A DNA stretch of 64,000 nt from Paenibacillus tepidiphilus (GCF_008635795.1 NZ_VWRQ01000006.1:1-64000); one strand, 5' to 3'. Shown: positions 52,503-62,495, counted from the stretch's first letter. The notes: generated by a model not told the origin, from the letters alone. Numbers and translations: made by a program.

Positions 52503-53512
52503 CGGGAAAGCACCTCCACATCCAGCCCTTGGGCGGTCAACTCAGCTATAGTTGAAGCCACGGCTGCGGGCTCCCCCTCGAAGCGTACAACCAGCTGGCC
52601 GTAAGGCACATCCTTGATTGTAGAAATGGTTCCCTGCAGTATGGCAAAGTTAACCCCTGTACCGCGCGCTACATGGGACAGCGTCGACTCATAAGTCTTC
52701 TCGCCCAGGAAGGTAATCTTGACCGCCTGGCCAAGATCGCCGCCAGCCAGTGCCGCCTGAAGCGGACTGTCCTGCTGGGTCTCGCTGCGGATAAATTCTT
52801 TCGTGACATCATGACGCGGCTTCAGGAAGACCTTGGCCACCTCGCCCTGCTCAACAATACCTCCGCCGTGAATGACGGCTACCCGGTCGCAGATGCTTTG
52901 AATGACATGCATTTCATGGGTAATCAGTACGATGGTCAGATTCAATTTGCGGTTGATATCGAGCAGCAGCCGCAGAATGGAGTCCGTCGTCTGCGGGTCC
53001 AGCGCCGAGGTCGCCTCGTCGCAGAGCAGCACATGCGGATTGCTGGCCAGGGCGCGCGCGATGCCGACGCGCTGCTTCTGGCCGCCCGACAGCTGTGCAG
53101 GATATTTGTTCCGGTGCTCTTCCAGCCCGACCAGGCTCAGAAGATCCTTCACCTTGTCTTCAATCTGCGCCTTTGACAGCTTCACCAGCCGCAGCGGGAA
53201 GGCAATGTTGTCATATACCGTAGCGGAAGACAGCAGGTTAAAGTGCTGATAGATCATGCCGATCTTGCGCCGCTGCTCCTGGAGCTGGGAGCGGCTGAGC
53301 CGGGTAAGGTCCACACCGTCCACCCACACTTCACCTTCCGTCGGACGCTCAAGCAGATTAATGCAGCGGATCAGCGTGCTTTTGCCGGCTCCGGAATGGC
53401 CGATGACGCCGAAGATTTCCCCTTTTCTGACCGAGAGGTCCAGATTGGACAGCGCCGTAGCCGCCCTCTTGCCCTTGCCGTATACCTTGGTAATTCCTTT
53501 TAATTCGATCAA
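52499..53512 (-). CDS. metN: Methionine ABC transporter ATP-binding protein
   Basis: The 337-residue ATPase has Walker A GHSGAGKST (about 38-46), signature LSGGQKQRVGIARAL, Walker B VLLCDEATSALD, the H-loop THEMHV and a C-terminal ACT-like NIL domain (about 260-337) that binds methionine to shut down transport. It is the first gene of metNIQ and follows the SAM riboswitch terminator by about 50 bases. Confidence 0.96.
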   Translation of the reverse strand: MIELKGITKVYGKGKRAATALSNLDLSVRKGEIFGVIGHSGAGKSTLIRCINLLERPTEGEVWVDGVDLTRLSRSQLQEQRRKIGMIYQHFNLLSSATVYDNIAFPLRLVKLSKAQIEDKVKDLLSLVGLEEHRNKYPAQLSGGQKQRVGIARALASNPHVLLCDEATSALDPQTTDSILRLLLDINRKLNLTIVLITHEMHVIQSICDRVAVIHGGGIVEQGEVAKVFLKPRHDVTKEFIRSETQQDSPLQAALAGGDLGQAVKITFLGEKTYESTLSHVARGTGVNFAILQGTISTIKDVPYGQLVVRFEGEPAAVASTIAELTAQGLDVEVLSR

Positions 53513-53559
53513 TCCCGTTGTCCCCCCTTACACATATTTCTGAACGAGCAGGTTATAAA

Positions 53560-53766
53560 AAGAAAAGCCTCCCGCGATCATTGCAGATCGCAAGAGGCTC
53601 TGTGCGTATATTAACATTGCCGTCTCATCTGCCAACGACCGCACATTCTATGCGGCATTGTAGGAATTAGCACCATGACATTCAGATGAAGGCTGAACCC
53701 GCCTGATCCGAATCGGTTGCCGGGCTTCATCGGGCCTGTCCCTCCGCCGCTCTCGATAAGAGTAAA
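53560..53766 (-). ncRNA. SAM-I (S-box) riboswitch with terminator
   Basis: The minus strand carries the class I SAM riboswitch core: CTTATCGAGAG at the 5' end, GGAGGGACAGGCCC, GATGAAGCCCGGCAACC, GGTGCTAATTCC and the closing AGATGAG. It is followed by an intrinsic terminator (53560-53599, AGCCTC...GAGGCT stem with TTTTCTTTTTAT). When SAM binds, the terminator forms and transcription of metNIQ stops; without SAM the operon is read. Confidence 0.95.
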
Positions 53767-53863
53767 ATATGAAATTAAATACCGCAGCATGTAAGTAATG
53801 CAAGCCTAAGTATAGTGAGTTTCCCGGCCTTTGTCAAAGGGAAGTTTTTACTGCGTTACAGCT

Positions 53864-54607
53864 TTAGCGGCTGCTTGTTTTTATCTTATTGCCTGAAGAT
53901 CCGGAGGTTGGCCAATGCTTCAGACTATAGCGGTATGAGGCCAGCAATGATTTACATACCAGCTCCAGTCCTTGCTGCAGATCCTGCAGATGGCCGTCGA
54001 GGTCTTCCAGCTGGATTTTGTTATGCAAGCCCTGATGCCGCTGCCAGAGATCATCCTGCATTTCCGCATTCATGTAATGAATTTCCGCATTGCGGCGCTT
54101 GCGCAGATTCTGCAGCGGATCACGGTAGGCATCCTTGATACGGTCCAGCTCATCCGCAAGGGGCAGATGCTCACCCACCAGACGAAACTGCCGGAGGACG
54201 GTAAAGTAAGAGAAGTGCGCTTTGGTCTGCGTCGTATTCAGGCCATACATCGTGTTCAGCACCGTTCCGAGCTTGTCGAGCAATGAGAATACACGGATAA
54301 AGCCGTTCTTATAAAAATAAACGTAACGCGCATATTCCCCCTGCTCTTCTACGGACATATCATCGACGGTGCCGGCCTTCACCGAACGGCGGAAATGCCG
54401 GGCCGCAAACAGGCTTTGCTCCAGCTCATCCAGTGAGCTGACCAGTCCTCTTGTCCAGATCTCCAGCTTGCGGAAATCGTGGCTTTGATCCTCATGTGCG
54501 CTCATTTCCTTACGCAGCAAGGATGCGGCTCTGGCCATGTGGTCCATAGCCTCGGCGAGCACGCCGCTGTTGACGCGGGGAGGTTCTCCCAGTAAGTTCC
54601 GCAGCAT
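53864..54607 (-). CDS. Cthe_2314-like HEPN-domain protein
   Basis: This 247-residue soluble, largely helical protein carries a HEPN-type Rx4H motif (R172-NAEI-H177) in a helical context, as in HEPN ribonucleases. The length and the sequence RDPLQNLRKRRNAEIHYMN fit the Cthe_2314-type family found in clostridia and Paenibacillus. No antitoxin gene is next to it; the downstream gap leads to the riboswitch and the upstream neighbour encodes a thioredoxin-like protein 22 bases away. It may have an RNA-related role, but no activity can be claimed. Confidence 0.75.
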   Translation of the reverse strand: MLRNLLGEPPRVNSGVLAEAMDHMARAASLLRKEMSAHEDQSHDFRKLEIWTRGLVSSLDELEQSLFAARHFRRSVKAGTVDDMSVEEQGEYARYVYFYKNGFIRVFSLLDKLGTVLNTMYGLNTTQTKAHFSYFTVLRQFRLVGEHLPLADELDRIKDAYRDPLQNLRKRRNAEIHYMNAEMQDDLWQRHQGLHNKIQLEDLDGHLQDLQQGLELVCKSLLASYRYSLKHWPTSGSSGNKIKTSSR

Positions 54608-54629
54608 GCCTGTTCCTCCTTAAGGTTCG

Positions 54630-54974
54630 TTACTTTTGAAGAGTTACATAAACCTCCAGCGCTCTGTCAAGGAAGCTCTCGATCTCCTCGCGCGACTTGC
54701 GCAGCTTGTTGACGAAGCGGACCAGCTCCCGCCCGCCAGAGTAAGCCACAAAGCTGGGAATGCCCAGTATATTCTGTTCCTGGCTCACATCGCCGACCTG
54801 CTCAACGTCGACCTCAACCAGGGTTAACCGGTCCGCATACTGGCTCTCCACTTCAGGCATGAAGGGGTCGATAAACCGGCAGTCGCCGCACCAGTCAGCC
54901 TTGAATACAGCCACTGTCAGGCGGGGAGAATCGATGGCAGCCGCGAATGCTGCGGGTGAAGTTATTTTATCCAT
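54630..54974 (-). CDS. Thioredoxin-like protein with WCGDC site
   Basis: The 114-residue protein has a thioredoxin fold with active site WCGDC (residues 28-32) in VAVFKADWCGDCRFIDPFM, the cis-Pro block LGIPSFVAYSGG and a C-terminal helix. It differs from TrxA by Asp in the CxxC, which changes the redox potential. It is 22 bases upstream of the HEPN gene on the same strand, so the two may be co-transcribed. Its redox partner is unknown. Confidence 0.88.
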   Translation of the reverse strand: MDKITSPAAFAAAIDSPRLTVAVFKADWCGDCRFIDPFMPEVESQYADRLTLVEVDVEQVGDVSQEQNILGIPSFVAYSGGRELVRFVNKLRKSREEIESFLDRALEVYVTLQK

Positions 54975-55079
54975 ACTGTTGTTCAGTCCTTTCGTGTATC
55001 TCTTTAGGTTCTGTAGTTAGGCCAAGCAATATCCATCGCGGATCGTAAAGCATTCTCCAGGGAAAAATACGCTACGCCA

Positions 55080-56705
55080 TTATTCGCTGGCGCGAACTCT
55101 TGCCGGCTGCAGCCGCATCAACGGGTTCAGCAGCTTCTGCAGCGCCCGCGGATAACCGGCGATCTCCTGGCGGCTGAATACGCCAAGTACAACCAGCAGC
55201 ACCAGATATACCACCACTACCGCCCCGCCCACAACGAGGCAGGTAATCAGAAAGGCCAGCCGGTCAGGCATCATATGCGTCAGCAGAGTGCCCGCTTCAT
55301 TGAGCCCGAAGCCGATCCCGGCGGAAGCCAGCAGCGCTACGGTAAAGCCGCCCCAGCGTTTGCCCATGATGCTAAACGGCACGATGGATTTCAGCATCCG
55401 CAGGTTCAGACCGGTGATCACAAGGAAGCAAAGCGCCGTTGATCCGATAATACCGTAAATGCCGAACCAACGGCTGAACAGAAAGCTGCCTGCCAGCTTG
55501 ACCAATATCCCTGCAAATACGTAGTACATCGAAATCCGTGATTTACCCATACCGAGCAGAATAGAGTTGGTCGTCATCATCGTAATCTGGAAAATGGTTC
55601 CGAGCGTCAGCATCGCAATAATCCCGCTGCCGTCCAGGTCGCTGAAGAGCAGGCCGTTTATGGAGTTTGAAGCTACCACCAGCGCGATCACAATCGGCGT
55701 GCCGGTCAGAATCGAGATGCGTAAAGCCAGCGTAACCTGCCGCTGCAGATGCTGCTCATCCTTGCGGGCAAAGGCTGCGGAGATGATTGGAATCAGCGAA
55801 GTACTAAGCGCAATGGACAGCACCGGCGGAATTCCGGCCACACTTTGCGCCCTTGCGCCGAAAATACCGAGCTGCCTCGTTGCCTCGGCCAGGCCGATCC
55901 GTCCGTCGAGGAGCGGTACAATCAGCGAGGTATCAATAAAATTAACCACCGGAACCGTTACTGATGAGAGCACAATCGGAATGGATAACGTAAATATATC
56001 TTTATAAATACCCAGCAGCGGAAGCTTTGCCTGATTCCGGTCATAAAGTGCCTGCCGCTCTTCCGAGCGGCGCAGCTTCAAAGTGAAATACAGCATGACA
56101 GCAAAGGCGCCGATGCTGCCCAATACGCTGCCGAAGGATGCCCCGGCAGCCATCCAGGTGTTATCGTAACCCTGCCGGAGCAGGATATACGCCAGCAGAA
56201 TCGCTGTGGATACGCGGGCGATCTGTTCAATAATCTGCGAGATGCCGCCGGCTGCCATATTATTGCGGCCCTGAAAGTAGCCGCGCATGATGGCAATGGT
56301 CGGGAACAGCAGCAGAGCCGGGGCAATGGCACGGATGGCCAGTGTGCTCTCCGGCACCTTGGCATACTCGGCATAATAAGGAGCTGCTATGTACAGAATG
56401 ACGCTCATCAGCACACCTACCACGGCGGAGAAAATCAGCGCCGCCCGGTATACCTGCTGTGCTTCATGCGGCCGGTTCAGGGCATAGCGTTCGGACACCA
56501 TCTTGCTGAGCGTACTGGGAATACCGGCTGTGGCCAGCGGCAGCAGCATCAAATATACAGTGTTGGCTTGAGAGAATGCAGCATTGCCGATATCATCGAA
56601 CAGATGCTCAAGCGGTATCCGCTGGGCCAATCCGAGCACGCGGGCGACCAGCGCCGCCGCGGCCAGGATCAGCGTGCCTTTAACAAAAGATTCTTTCTTG
56701 GACAA
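55080..56705 (-). CDS. SpoVB/MurJ-family polysaccharide flippase
   Basis: This 541-residue membrane protein has about fourteen helices and fits the MOP-superfamily SpoVB/YtgP group (starts KESFVKGTLILAAAALVARVLGLAQRIPLEHLF, with GIPSTLSKMVSERYA and FPTIAIMRGYFQGRNNM). Such proteins flip lipid-linked peptidoglycan or sporulation precursors. It is followed upstream by a DUF456 gene and is the last gene of a same-strand block from 63.6 kb. Confidence 0.9.
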   Translation of the reverse strand: MSKKESFVKGTLILAAAALVARVLGLAQRIPLEHLFDDIGNAAFSQANTVYLMLLPLATAGIPSTLSKMVSERYALNRPHEAQQVYRAALIFSAVVGVLMSVILYIAAPYYAEYAKVPESTLAIRAIAPALLLFPTIAIMRGYFQGRNNMAAGGISQIIEQIARVSTAILLAYILLRQGYDNTWMAAGASFGSVLGSIGAFAVMLYFTLKLRRSEERQALYDRNQAKLPLLGIYKDIFTLSIPIVLSSVTVPVVNFIDTSLIVPLLDGRIGLAEATRQLGIFGARAQSVAGIPPVLSIALSTSLIPIISAAFARKDEQHLQRQVTLALRISILTGTPIVIALVVASNSINGLLFSDLDGSGIIAMLTLGTIFQITMMTTNSILLGMGKSRISMYYVFAGILVKLAGSFLFSRWFGIYGIIGSTALCFLVITGLNLRMLKSIVPFSIMGKRWGGFTVALLASAGIGFGLNEAGTLLTHMMPDRLAFLITCLVVGGAVVVVYLVLLVVLGVFSRQEIAGYPRALQKLLNPLMRLQPARVRASE

Positions 56706-56731
56706 ACCATTTCGCCTTCTTCACAGTTATT

Positions 56732-57217
56732 TTAATGCAGGCCAATCCAGATGAAGAAGAGGACGACCATCGCAACTTGCAGCACGATCTTGACTACTGT
56801 GCTGCTGAACAGGCCCAGCAGGGAGCCGAAGCCGACCTTCAGTGCCTTGCCCGGCTGAGAGCCGGCAATCAGTTCACCGACAAAAGCGCCGATGATCGGT
56901 CCAAGAATCAGACCAAACGCGGGAATAAGAAACGGACCGAAAATCAGGCCAATGGTACTGCCGATCACCGATTGCCGCGAGCCGCCGAATTTCTTCACGC
57001 CCCATGCGCCTACTACATAATCCGCCACAAAGAGTACAATCACAATCAGCGTCTGAATGCTCCAGAACCAGAACCCGAAGGAGCTGAACGAGAAAAACCA
57101 GCCATACACGAAGAAGGCCAAATAAATCGCCAGCGCACCCGGCAGGATCGGATACACCGCCCCCGCCAGGCCTACAACGAATAACAGAATAATCAGAATC
57201 CAGCCCAGAATCGTCAT
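56732..57217 (-). CDS. DUF456 membrane protein
   Basis: The 161-residue product has four or five predicted helices rich in Gly (FVVGLAGAVYPILPGALAIYLAFFVYGWFF; GSTIGLIFGPFLIPAFGLILGPIIGAFVGELI). It matches the DUF456 family of small membrane proteins of unknown role. It is 26 bases upstream of the flippase gene, and the phosphatase gene lies 31 bases upstream on the same strand. Confidence 0.85.
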   Translation of the reverse strand: MTILGWILIILLFVVGLAGAVYPILPGALAIYLAFFVYGWFFSFSSFGFWFWSIQTLIVIVLFVADYVVGAWGVKKFGGSRQSVIGSTIGLIFGPFLIPAFGLILGPIIGAFVGELIAGSQPGKALKVGFGSLLGLFSSTVVKIVLQVAMVVLFFIWIGLH

Positions 57218-57248
57218 TTGATTCCCTCCAACCTATTGATCTGCATAT

Positions 57249-58028
57249 TTAGTCCGTTATACGCGCTTCACCGGTTCCTGCTTCACTTCCGGTCAAAATA
57301 TATTTACGGATAACCTCGGCAATACCATCCTCATTGTTCGAGGCGGTCACCACGTCGGCTTCCTGCTTGACCGTATCCTGGGCATTGCCCATGGCCACAC
57401 CGAGCCCGGCCTGCTGAATCGCCGCCAGGTCGTTCAGACTGTCGCCGACCGCTACGACCTGCGACATCTCAACCCCAAGCAGCTGGCACACTTCAAGGAT
57501 ACCGGATGCCTTGTTGACGCCCAGCGGATTGATCTCCAGATTCTGCGGCGAGGAGTTCGTAATCTCCAGTCCGCCCATATCCTGCAGCCGCATCAGCAGC
57601 TGGTGGCGGACATCATGATCCTCGGTGGAATAACCAAACTTAAGCCATTCCCGTCCCTGGATGTCGCCGTCCCAGTTACGCTGGTTGTACACCTGGTCCA
57701 CCGAGTACGCCCAATACCAGACGCCGAATTCCTGAGCCAGGTCGTACATCTGCTGTACCAGCGCCGGGTCCATCAGCGAGCGGCGGTACAGCTCACCGGG
57801 CGCGCGCCACACCTCACTGCCGTTGACCATAATCATCGGCGTCTTCAGCCCGAGCTGTTCGGCATAGGGCATAGCACTGCGCGTAGCGCGGCCGGTAGAC
57901 AGGCAGACATGTACGCCCGCATCCACCGCTTTCTTGATCCACTCCACAGTAAGGGGAGTGATGATCTGCTCATCATTCAGCAAGGTTCCATCCATATCCA
58001 GTGCAAGCAGGCGGTATTTGGCATTCAT
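57249..58028 (-). CDS. Cof-type HAD-IIB phosphatase
   Basis: This 259-residue cytoplasmic phosphatase has the HAD motif I LLALDMDGTLLNDE (about 7-20), a motif II Ser/Thr in CLSTGRATRSA, and the C-terminal motifs III/IV NKASGILEVCQLLGVEMSQVVAVGDSLNDLAAIQQAGLGVAMGNA. Substrates of Cof proteins are sugar phosphates or nucleotides. The ATG at 58028 follows GGAGGGATGGCAG; a longer frame upstream is not supported. Confidence 0.92.
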   Translation of the reverse strand: MNAKYRLLALDMDGTLLNDEQIITPLTVEWIKKAVDAGVHVCLSTGRATRSAMPYAEQLGLKTPMIMVNGSEVWRAPGELYRRSLMDPALVQQMYDLAQEFGVWYWAYSVDQVYNQRNWDGDIQGREWLKFGYSTEDHDVRHQLLMRLQDMGGLEITNSSPQNLEINPLGVNKASGILEVCQLLGVEMSQVVAVGDSLNDLAAIQQAGLGVAMGNAQDTVKQEADVVTASNNEDGIAEVIRKYILTGSEAGTGEARITD

Positions 58029-58071
58029 CTGCCATCCCTCCATTCTATGTGATCTTTCTATAAATCCAGCT

Positions 58072-60210
58072 TCAGTTGCCGGTGTTTGCAGTGCCCGTAT
58101 CCTCAGCTTGTCCGGATGCACCGCTTCCTTCGCCGTCTGCATCCGCTTGCTGCAGGCTCTTCTTCGGCACGCCGTCCAGACCGTATTCCCAGTCGTAGGC
58201 GTCAAAGATCTTCCGTGCCACCGGAGCGGCGCTGCTCGAGCCAAAGCCGCCTTCGGGGATGACTACGGCAACAGCCAGCTTCGGATTCTCACGCGGAGCG
58301 AAGGCGATAAAGACACCGTTATCCGCCATTTCCCGGCGGCCTTTTACATAGTACTCCTGCTGGGAGGTCCCGGTCTTGCGGGCAAAATCATACTCGAAAT
58401 CGGAGAAGGCGCTGACTTCACTGTTCATGCCCTTCTTGATCTCTCTCCAATAAGACTTGTCGAACGAAGTGACCGCATCGAGCACCTCGCGATCGAACTC
58501 CTTGACTACATTGCCTTCAGGGTCTGTAATCTTGCTGACGAGCTGCGGCTTAACGCGTATCCCTTCATTCGCCAGTGTAGAAGCGTATTGCGCCAGCTGC
58601 AGCACCGTATAGCTGCCCTGCTGTCCGAAGGAAGCATAGACCAGCGCCGCCTGGGCGCTGCCTGCGGCCTTGATATTGGTATAGTTGATCTGGCCGAGAT
58701 ACTCGTTGGGCAGACCGCTTTTGGTAGATACGCCCAGACCAAATTCCTTCATGTAGGTATCCCAGACATTGACGCCCTCACCCTGGTACTTTTCATACAG
58801 CTTCTTGCCGATCATGTCCACCATGAAGGCATTGGACGATTTCTCAATGGCCCGCGACGGGTCCATCTGGCCATAGACGTGGCCGGAGGAGTTGCGTACG
58901 GAAGACGCGTCATTTTTACCGAAATAGGCAATCCCTCTGTCCGTATAGATGTAAGATGTGCCGAAAAAGCCTTCGTTCAAGCCAATCAGCACACTAAGCG
59001 GCTTGATTGTAGAACCGAGCAGCACCGTCGAGCCGAATCCGTTCCCGGACATTCCGGAGGAATACGGCGTAATCGTGCCGTTCTGATAATTACCCATAAT
59101 CTTGTTCCAGACCTCAGTGTCCATCTTCTCCGCAGTCCACACATTGGTGTCGTAATCCGGCATACTCGCCATCGCCACCACCTTGCCGGTATCCACCTCC
59201 ATCGCCACGGCGTAGCCGGTCTGGGCATCCGGGTGTGTCTTTCCTTGAACCGTATGGGTATGGAGCCAATCAATCTGGTCGAGGATGGCCTGCTCTGTCT
59301 TCATCTGGATATCCTTGTTGATGGTCGTCCAGATATCGTTGCCTTTGACCGGAGGTACGACCTCCTCCACCTGCTCGGCCATGTTCTGGGGATTGACCGA
59401 AATGACCTGATAACCGTTCTTGCCGCGCAGCTCGCGCTGATACTGCAGCTCCAGCCCGTCGAAGCCGACAAATTCATCATCTTTGTAATTGAGGCCCGGA
59501 TCGGCATCGATTTTCTTCATGGCATTTGCGATGTTCTTGTATATATTCAGCGTACCCGAGGATTTGAACGGCTTGATGTAACCGACGGTCTGTACCGCCA
59601 CCGAATCCTTGTCGTAATGCCGGACACTCTCCTCTACAATCTCGATACCGGGGTATTCTGCCTTATGCTCCATGAAATAAGCCACCTCGGCTTCGGTCAG
59701 ATCCGATTTGATCCGCCGGGCCATAAAGCCGGAGTACTTCTTGAAATACAGGTCCAGTGAATTGATGACATCCTCTTCTGTCAGCTTGACGCCGTCCGGA
59801 TCGCCGTACTGGTTGAAGTCGGCCACCAGCCGGGACGCGAGCTCGTTCGCATTGGCCTCTGCCTCGGGAGACAGCGTTGTTTTGCCGGTTTCCTTATCGG
59901 TAACCTTGGCGGTAAACTTCGTGGTCAAAGTAATGTACAACGATTGCACCGGTGTCGAGTACGCCAGTGGCTCCCCGCCAGCCGCCTTGATTTCCCCCCG
60001 GATTGCCGCGAGCGGTACATTCTTGGTGTCCCGGCTCGTCTCCACCTCCGTAAGTGTCGGACCTTCGACAAACTGTAATACGGCAAGTCGGATAATGATG
60101 ACACAGAAGATCAGAAATGTGCCGAAAAAGAACACGTTGATCCGCAGGCCCAATGTACTCTTGCTGCTGGCTTCCTCCGAGGGAGCCGCCTGCTTGCGGA
60201 AAAGACTCAC
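58072..60210 (-). CDS. Class B penicillin-binding protein (PBP2-type transpeptidase)
   Basis: This 712-residue membrane-anchored enzyme makes peptidoglycan cross-links outside the membrane. It has a single N-terminal helix (about 23-48, LRINVFFFGTFLIFCVIIIRLAVLQF), a dimerisation domain and a transpeptidase domain with STIK (Ser400), SSN (458-460) and KTGT (612-615). A Gly/Asp/Gln-rich tail of about 25 residues follows. It is the downstream copy of a tandem pair, 27 bases from its paralogue at 60238, to which it is similar along its length. Confidence 0.93.
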   Translation of the reverse strand: MSLFRKQAAPSEEASSKSTLGLRINVFFFGTFLIFCVIIIRLAVLQFVEGPTLTEVETSRDTKNVPLAAIRGEIKAAGGEPLAYSTPVQSLYITLTTKFTAKVTDKETGKTTLSPEAEANANELASRLVADFNQYGDPDGVKLTEEDVINSLDLYFKKYSGFMARRIKSDLTEAEVAYFMEHKAEYPGIEIVEESVRHYDKDSVAVQTVGYIKPFKSSGTLNIYKNIANAMKKIDADPGLNYKDDEFVGFDGLELQYQRELRGKNGYQVISVNPQNMAEQVEEVVPPVKGNDIWTTINKDIQMKTEQAILDQIDWLHTHTVQGKTHPDAQTGYAVAMEVDTGKVVAMASMPDYDTNVWTAEKMDTEVWNKIMGNYQNGTITPYSSGMSGNGFGSTVLLGSTIKPLSVLIGLNEGFFGTSYIYTDRGIAYFGKNDASSVRNSSGHVYGQMDPSRAIEKSSNAFMVDMIGKKLYEKYQGEGVNVWDTYMKEFGLGVSTKSGLPNEYLGQINYTNIKAAGSAQAALVYASFGQQGSYTVLQLAQYASTLANEGIRVKPQLVSKITDPEGNVVKEFDREVLDAVTSFDKSYWREIKKGMNSEVSAFSDFEYDFARKTGTSQQEYYVKGRREMADNGVFIAFAPRENPKLAVAVVIPEGGFGSSSAAPVARKIFDAYDWEYGLDGVPKKSLQQADADGEGSGASGQAEDTGTANTGN

Positions 60211-60237
60211 TGCTCTTCACTCCTTATCTCTTAGCTG

Positions 60238-62316
60238 TTATTGTTCCGTTTCTGCTGATTCGGAAGACGCCGGCAGATTCTTCTTCGGGATGCCGTCCAG
60301 ACCGTATTCCCAGTCGTAGGCATCGAAGATTTTGCGCGCAACCGGAGCTGCGCTGTTCGACCCGAAGCCGCCTTCCGGAATGATTACCGCTACGGCAAGC
60401 TTGGGCTCCTCGCGGGGAGCATAGGCGATGAACACACCGTTGTCCCGTACGGCTCTGTCCGCGATCATTTCCGAGGTTCCGGTCTTGCGCGCGAAATCGT
60501 AAGGGAAATCCTCAAAGGCGCTGACCTTGGTGTTCATCCCCTGTTTGATTACTTTCCAATAGGCGGGTTCGAAGTCGATCCGGTCCAGTACCTCCCGCTT
60601 AAACGCTTTGACGGTTTTGCCCTCGCTGTCGGTAATTTTGCTGACCAGCTGCGGCCTGATGCGCTCGCCTTCGTTGGCCAGCGTCGCTGTGTATTGGGCC
60701 AGCTGAAGTGCCGTGTATCCGCCTTTCTGGCCGAAAGAAGCATGGACCAGCGCCGCCTGGGAGCTTCCGGACTCTTTAATCTTGAGATGATCGCGGATGC
60801 CTGTCTTTTCTCCTGGCAAGCCGCTTCCGGTTGTGATGCCCAGACCGAAGGCTTTCATATAATCATCCCATACCTCGACACCCTTATCGCCGTATTTCCG
60901 GAACATCGGGTTGCCGACCATATCAACCATGAACGTATTTGAGGATTCCTGAATGGCTTTCGCCGGAGTCAACGGGCCTGTCCCGTGACCGCTGGCATTG
61001 CGGACGGAGGAATTGTTGTCTCTCCCGAAATAAGCGATCCCTTTATCCGGATAGGTGTACGTGGTCCCGAAGAAGCCCTCCTTCAGCCCGATCAGTACGC
61101 TTAGCGGCTTAATGGTGGAGCCCATATATATGATCGAGCGCAATCCGTTCCCCGATTGTCCGGAGGTCGTATCTGTAATTGTGCCATTCAAATAATTATT
61201 CATAATATTGTTCCATACTTTGGTCTCCATCGTTCCGGAAGACCATACATTTGTGTCGTAATCCGGCATGCTTGCCATGGCCACGATATTCCCTGTGTCT
61301 ACTTCCATCGCTACGGCATAACCCGTCAGCGCGTCCGGATGAGTCTTTCCCTGTACCGGATGCGTATGAAGCCAGTCGATCTGCTCCAGGATCGCCGCCT
61401 CAGTCTTCATTTGAATATTCTTATTAATGGTCAGCCAAATATCGTTGCCCTTAACGGGAGGTACGGATTCCAGCACTTCCTCCGCCATATTCTGCGGGGT
61501 GACCGAAACGGTCTGGTAGCCGTTCTTGCCGCGCAGCTCCCGCTGGTACTGCCGCTCCAGCCCGTCGAAGCCGACAAATTCATCTTCTTTGTAGACCAGG
61601 CCGGGATCAGCGCCGTCTTGCTTCATCGCGCTACGGATGTTCTGGTACATAGCCAGATCCTCGGTTGATTTGAAGGGCTTAATGTAGCCCACAGTCTGGA
61701 CAGCTACCGTATCCTTGTCATAATGCCGCGAGGATTCCTCCACGATGGTCAGGCCAGGATACTGCTCTTTGTGTTCCATGAAATAAGCGATCTCTTTATT
61801 GGAGAGTCCTGCTTTGATCCGCCGCGGGGCATACCCCGGCGAGGTACGGAAATCCAGATCCAGGGCTTTGGTGACATCGTCCGGGGTCATCTGCACACCC
61901 GCAGGATCGCCGTATTGGGCGAACGTCTCTGCCAGCTGCCCTGCCAACAATTTCGTATTGGCCACAGCTTCGGCGGTAAATTCAAACTCTTTCGTATCTT
62001 TATTTCTCACCTTGGCGGTGTAGTCTGTCGTCAATGTAATATAAAGCGATTGGATCGGCGTGGAATAGGCCAGCTGCTCACCGGCGGCGGCATAAATGAC
62101 TCCGCGGTTCGCCGATAAAGGCACCGTCTTCGTCTCACGGCTGACCTCCTCTTCCGAAAGGGTAGGCCCTTCGACAAATTGGATAACGGCCAGACGGATA
62201 ATGATAACGCAAAAAATGATAAAAGTCCCAAAGAAAAACAAATTGACGCGCAGCGCAAGCGAGCCTCGGCCCGCCGCCTGATCCGGCTGATGCCCGGGAT
62301 GATCGAACCATTTCAC
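60238..62316 (-). CDS. Class B penicillin-binding protein (tandem paralogue)
   Basis: This 692-residue PBP2-type transpeptidase has the same layout: N-terminal helix (LRVNLFFFGTFIIFCVIIIRLAVIQF), dimerisation domain, and the catalytic blocks STIKPLSVLIGL, SSNTF and KTGTS. It resembles the downstream paralogue along its whole length, with the main difference in the C-terminal tail. The duplication may give enzymes with different expression or beta-lactam affinity; that is inference. Confidence 0.93.
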   Translation of the reverse strand: MKWFDHPGHQPDQAAGRGSLALRVNLFFFGTFIIFCVIIIRLAVIQFVEGPTLSEEEVSRETKTVPLSANRGVIYAAAGEQLAYSTPIQSLYITLTTDYTAKVRNKDTKEFEFTAEAVANTKLLAGQLAETFAQYGDPAGVQMTPDDVTKALDLDFRTSPGYAPRRIKAGLSNKEIAYFMEHKEQYPGLTIVEESSRHYDKDTVAVQTVGYIKPFKSTEDLAMYQNIRSAMKQDGADPGLVYKEDEFVGFDGLERQYQRELRGKNGYQTVSVTPQNMAEEVLESVPPVKGNDIWLTINKNIQMKTEAAILEQIDWLHTHPVQGKTHPDALTGYAVAMEVDTGNIVAMASMPDYDTNVWSSGTMETKVWNNIMNNYLNGTITDTTSGQSGNGLRSIIYMGSTIKPLSVLIGLKEGFFGTTYTYPDKGIAYFGRDNNSSVRNASGHGTGPLTPAKAIQESSNTFMVDMVGNPMFRKYGDKGVEVWDDYMKAFGLGITTGSGLPGEKTGIRDHLKIKESGSSQAALVHASFGQKGGYTALQLAQYTATLANEGERIRPQLVSKITDSEGKTVKAFKREVLDRIDFEPAYWKVIKQGMNTKVSAFEDFPYDFARKTGTSEMIADRAVRDNGVFIAYAPREEPKLAVAVIIPEGGFGSNSAAPVARKIFDAYDWEYGLDGIPKKNLPASSESAETEQ

Positions 62317-62495
62317 TGAAAATACGCTCCTAATGAATCAAAGTAAGCATAGCTTCCTTTAAATTCATGTTCCCTCTCATCGCTGCCGGAAGCTTCGCCT
62401 TAATATATTCATGATGACTCCCAGGGGCCTGCACAGACGCAGGAAACCGGGTCTTCCGCTATTGTACCATATCGGCCAAGGCTTGCGCTTCTTTG

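Noticed and set aside
57934..59760. Long open frame opposite the penicillin-binding protein and phosphatase genes
   Set aside because: It runs antisense across two well-supported genes and gives a His/Arg/Leu-rich product of shadow type.
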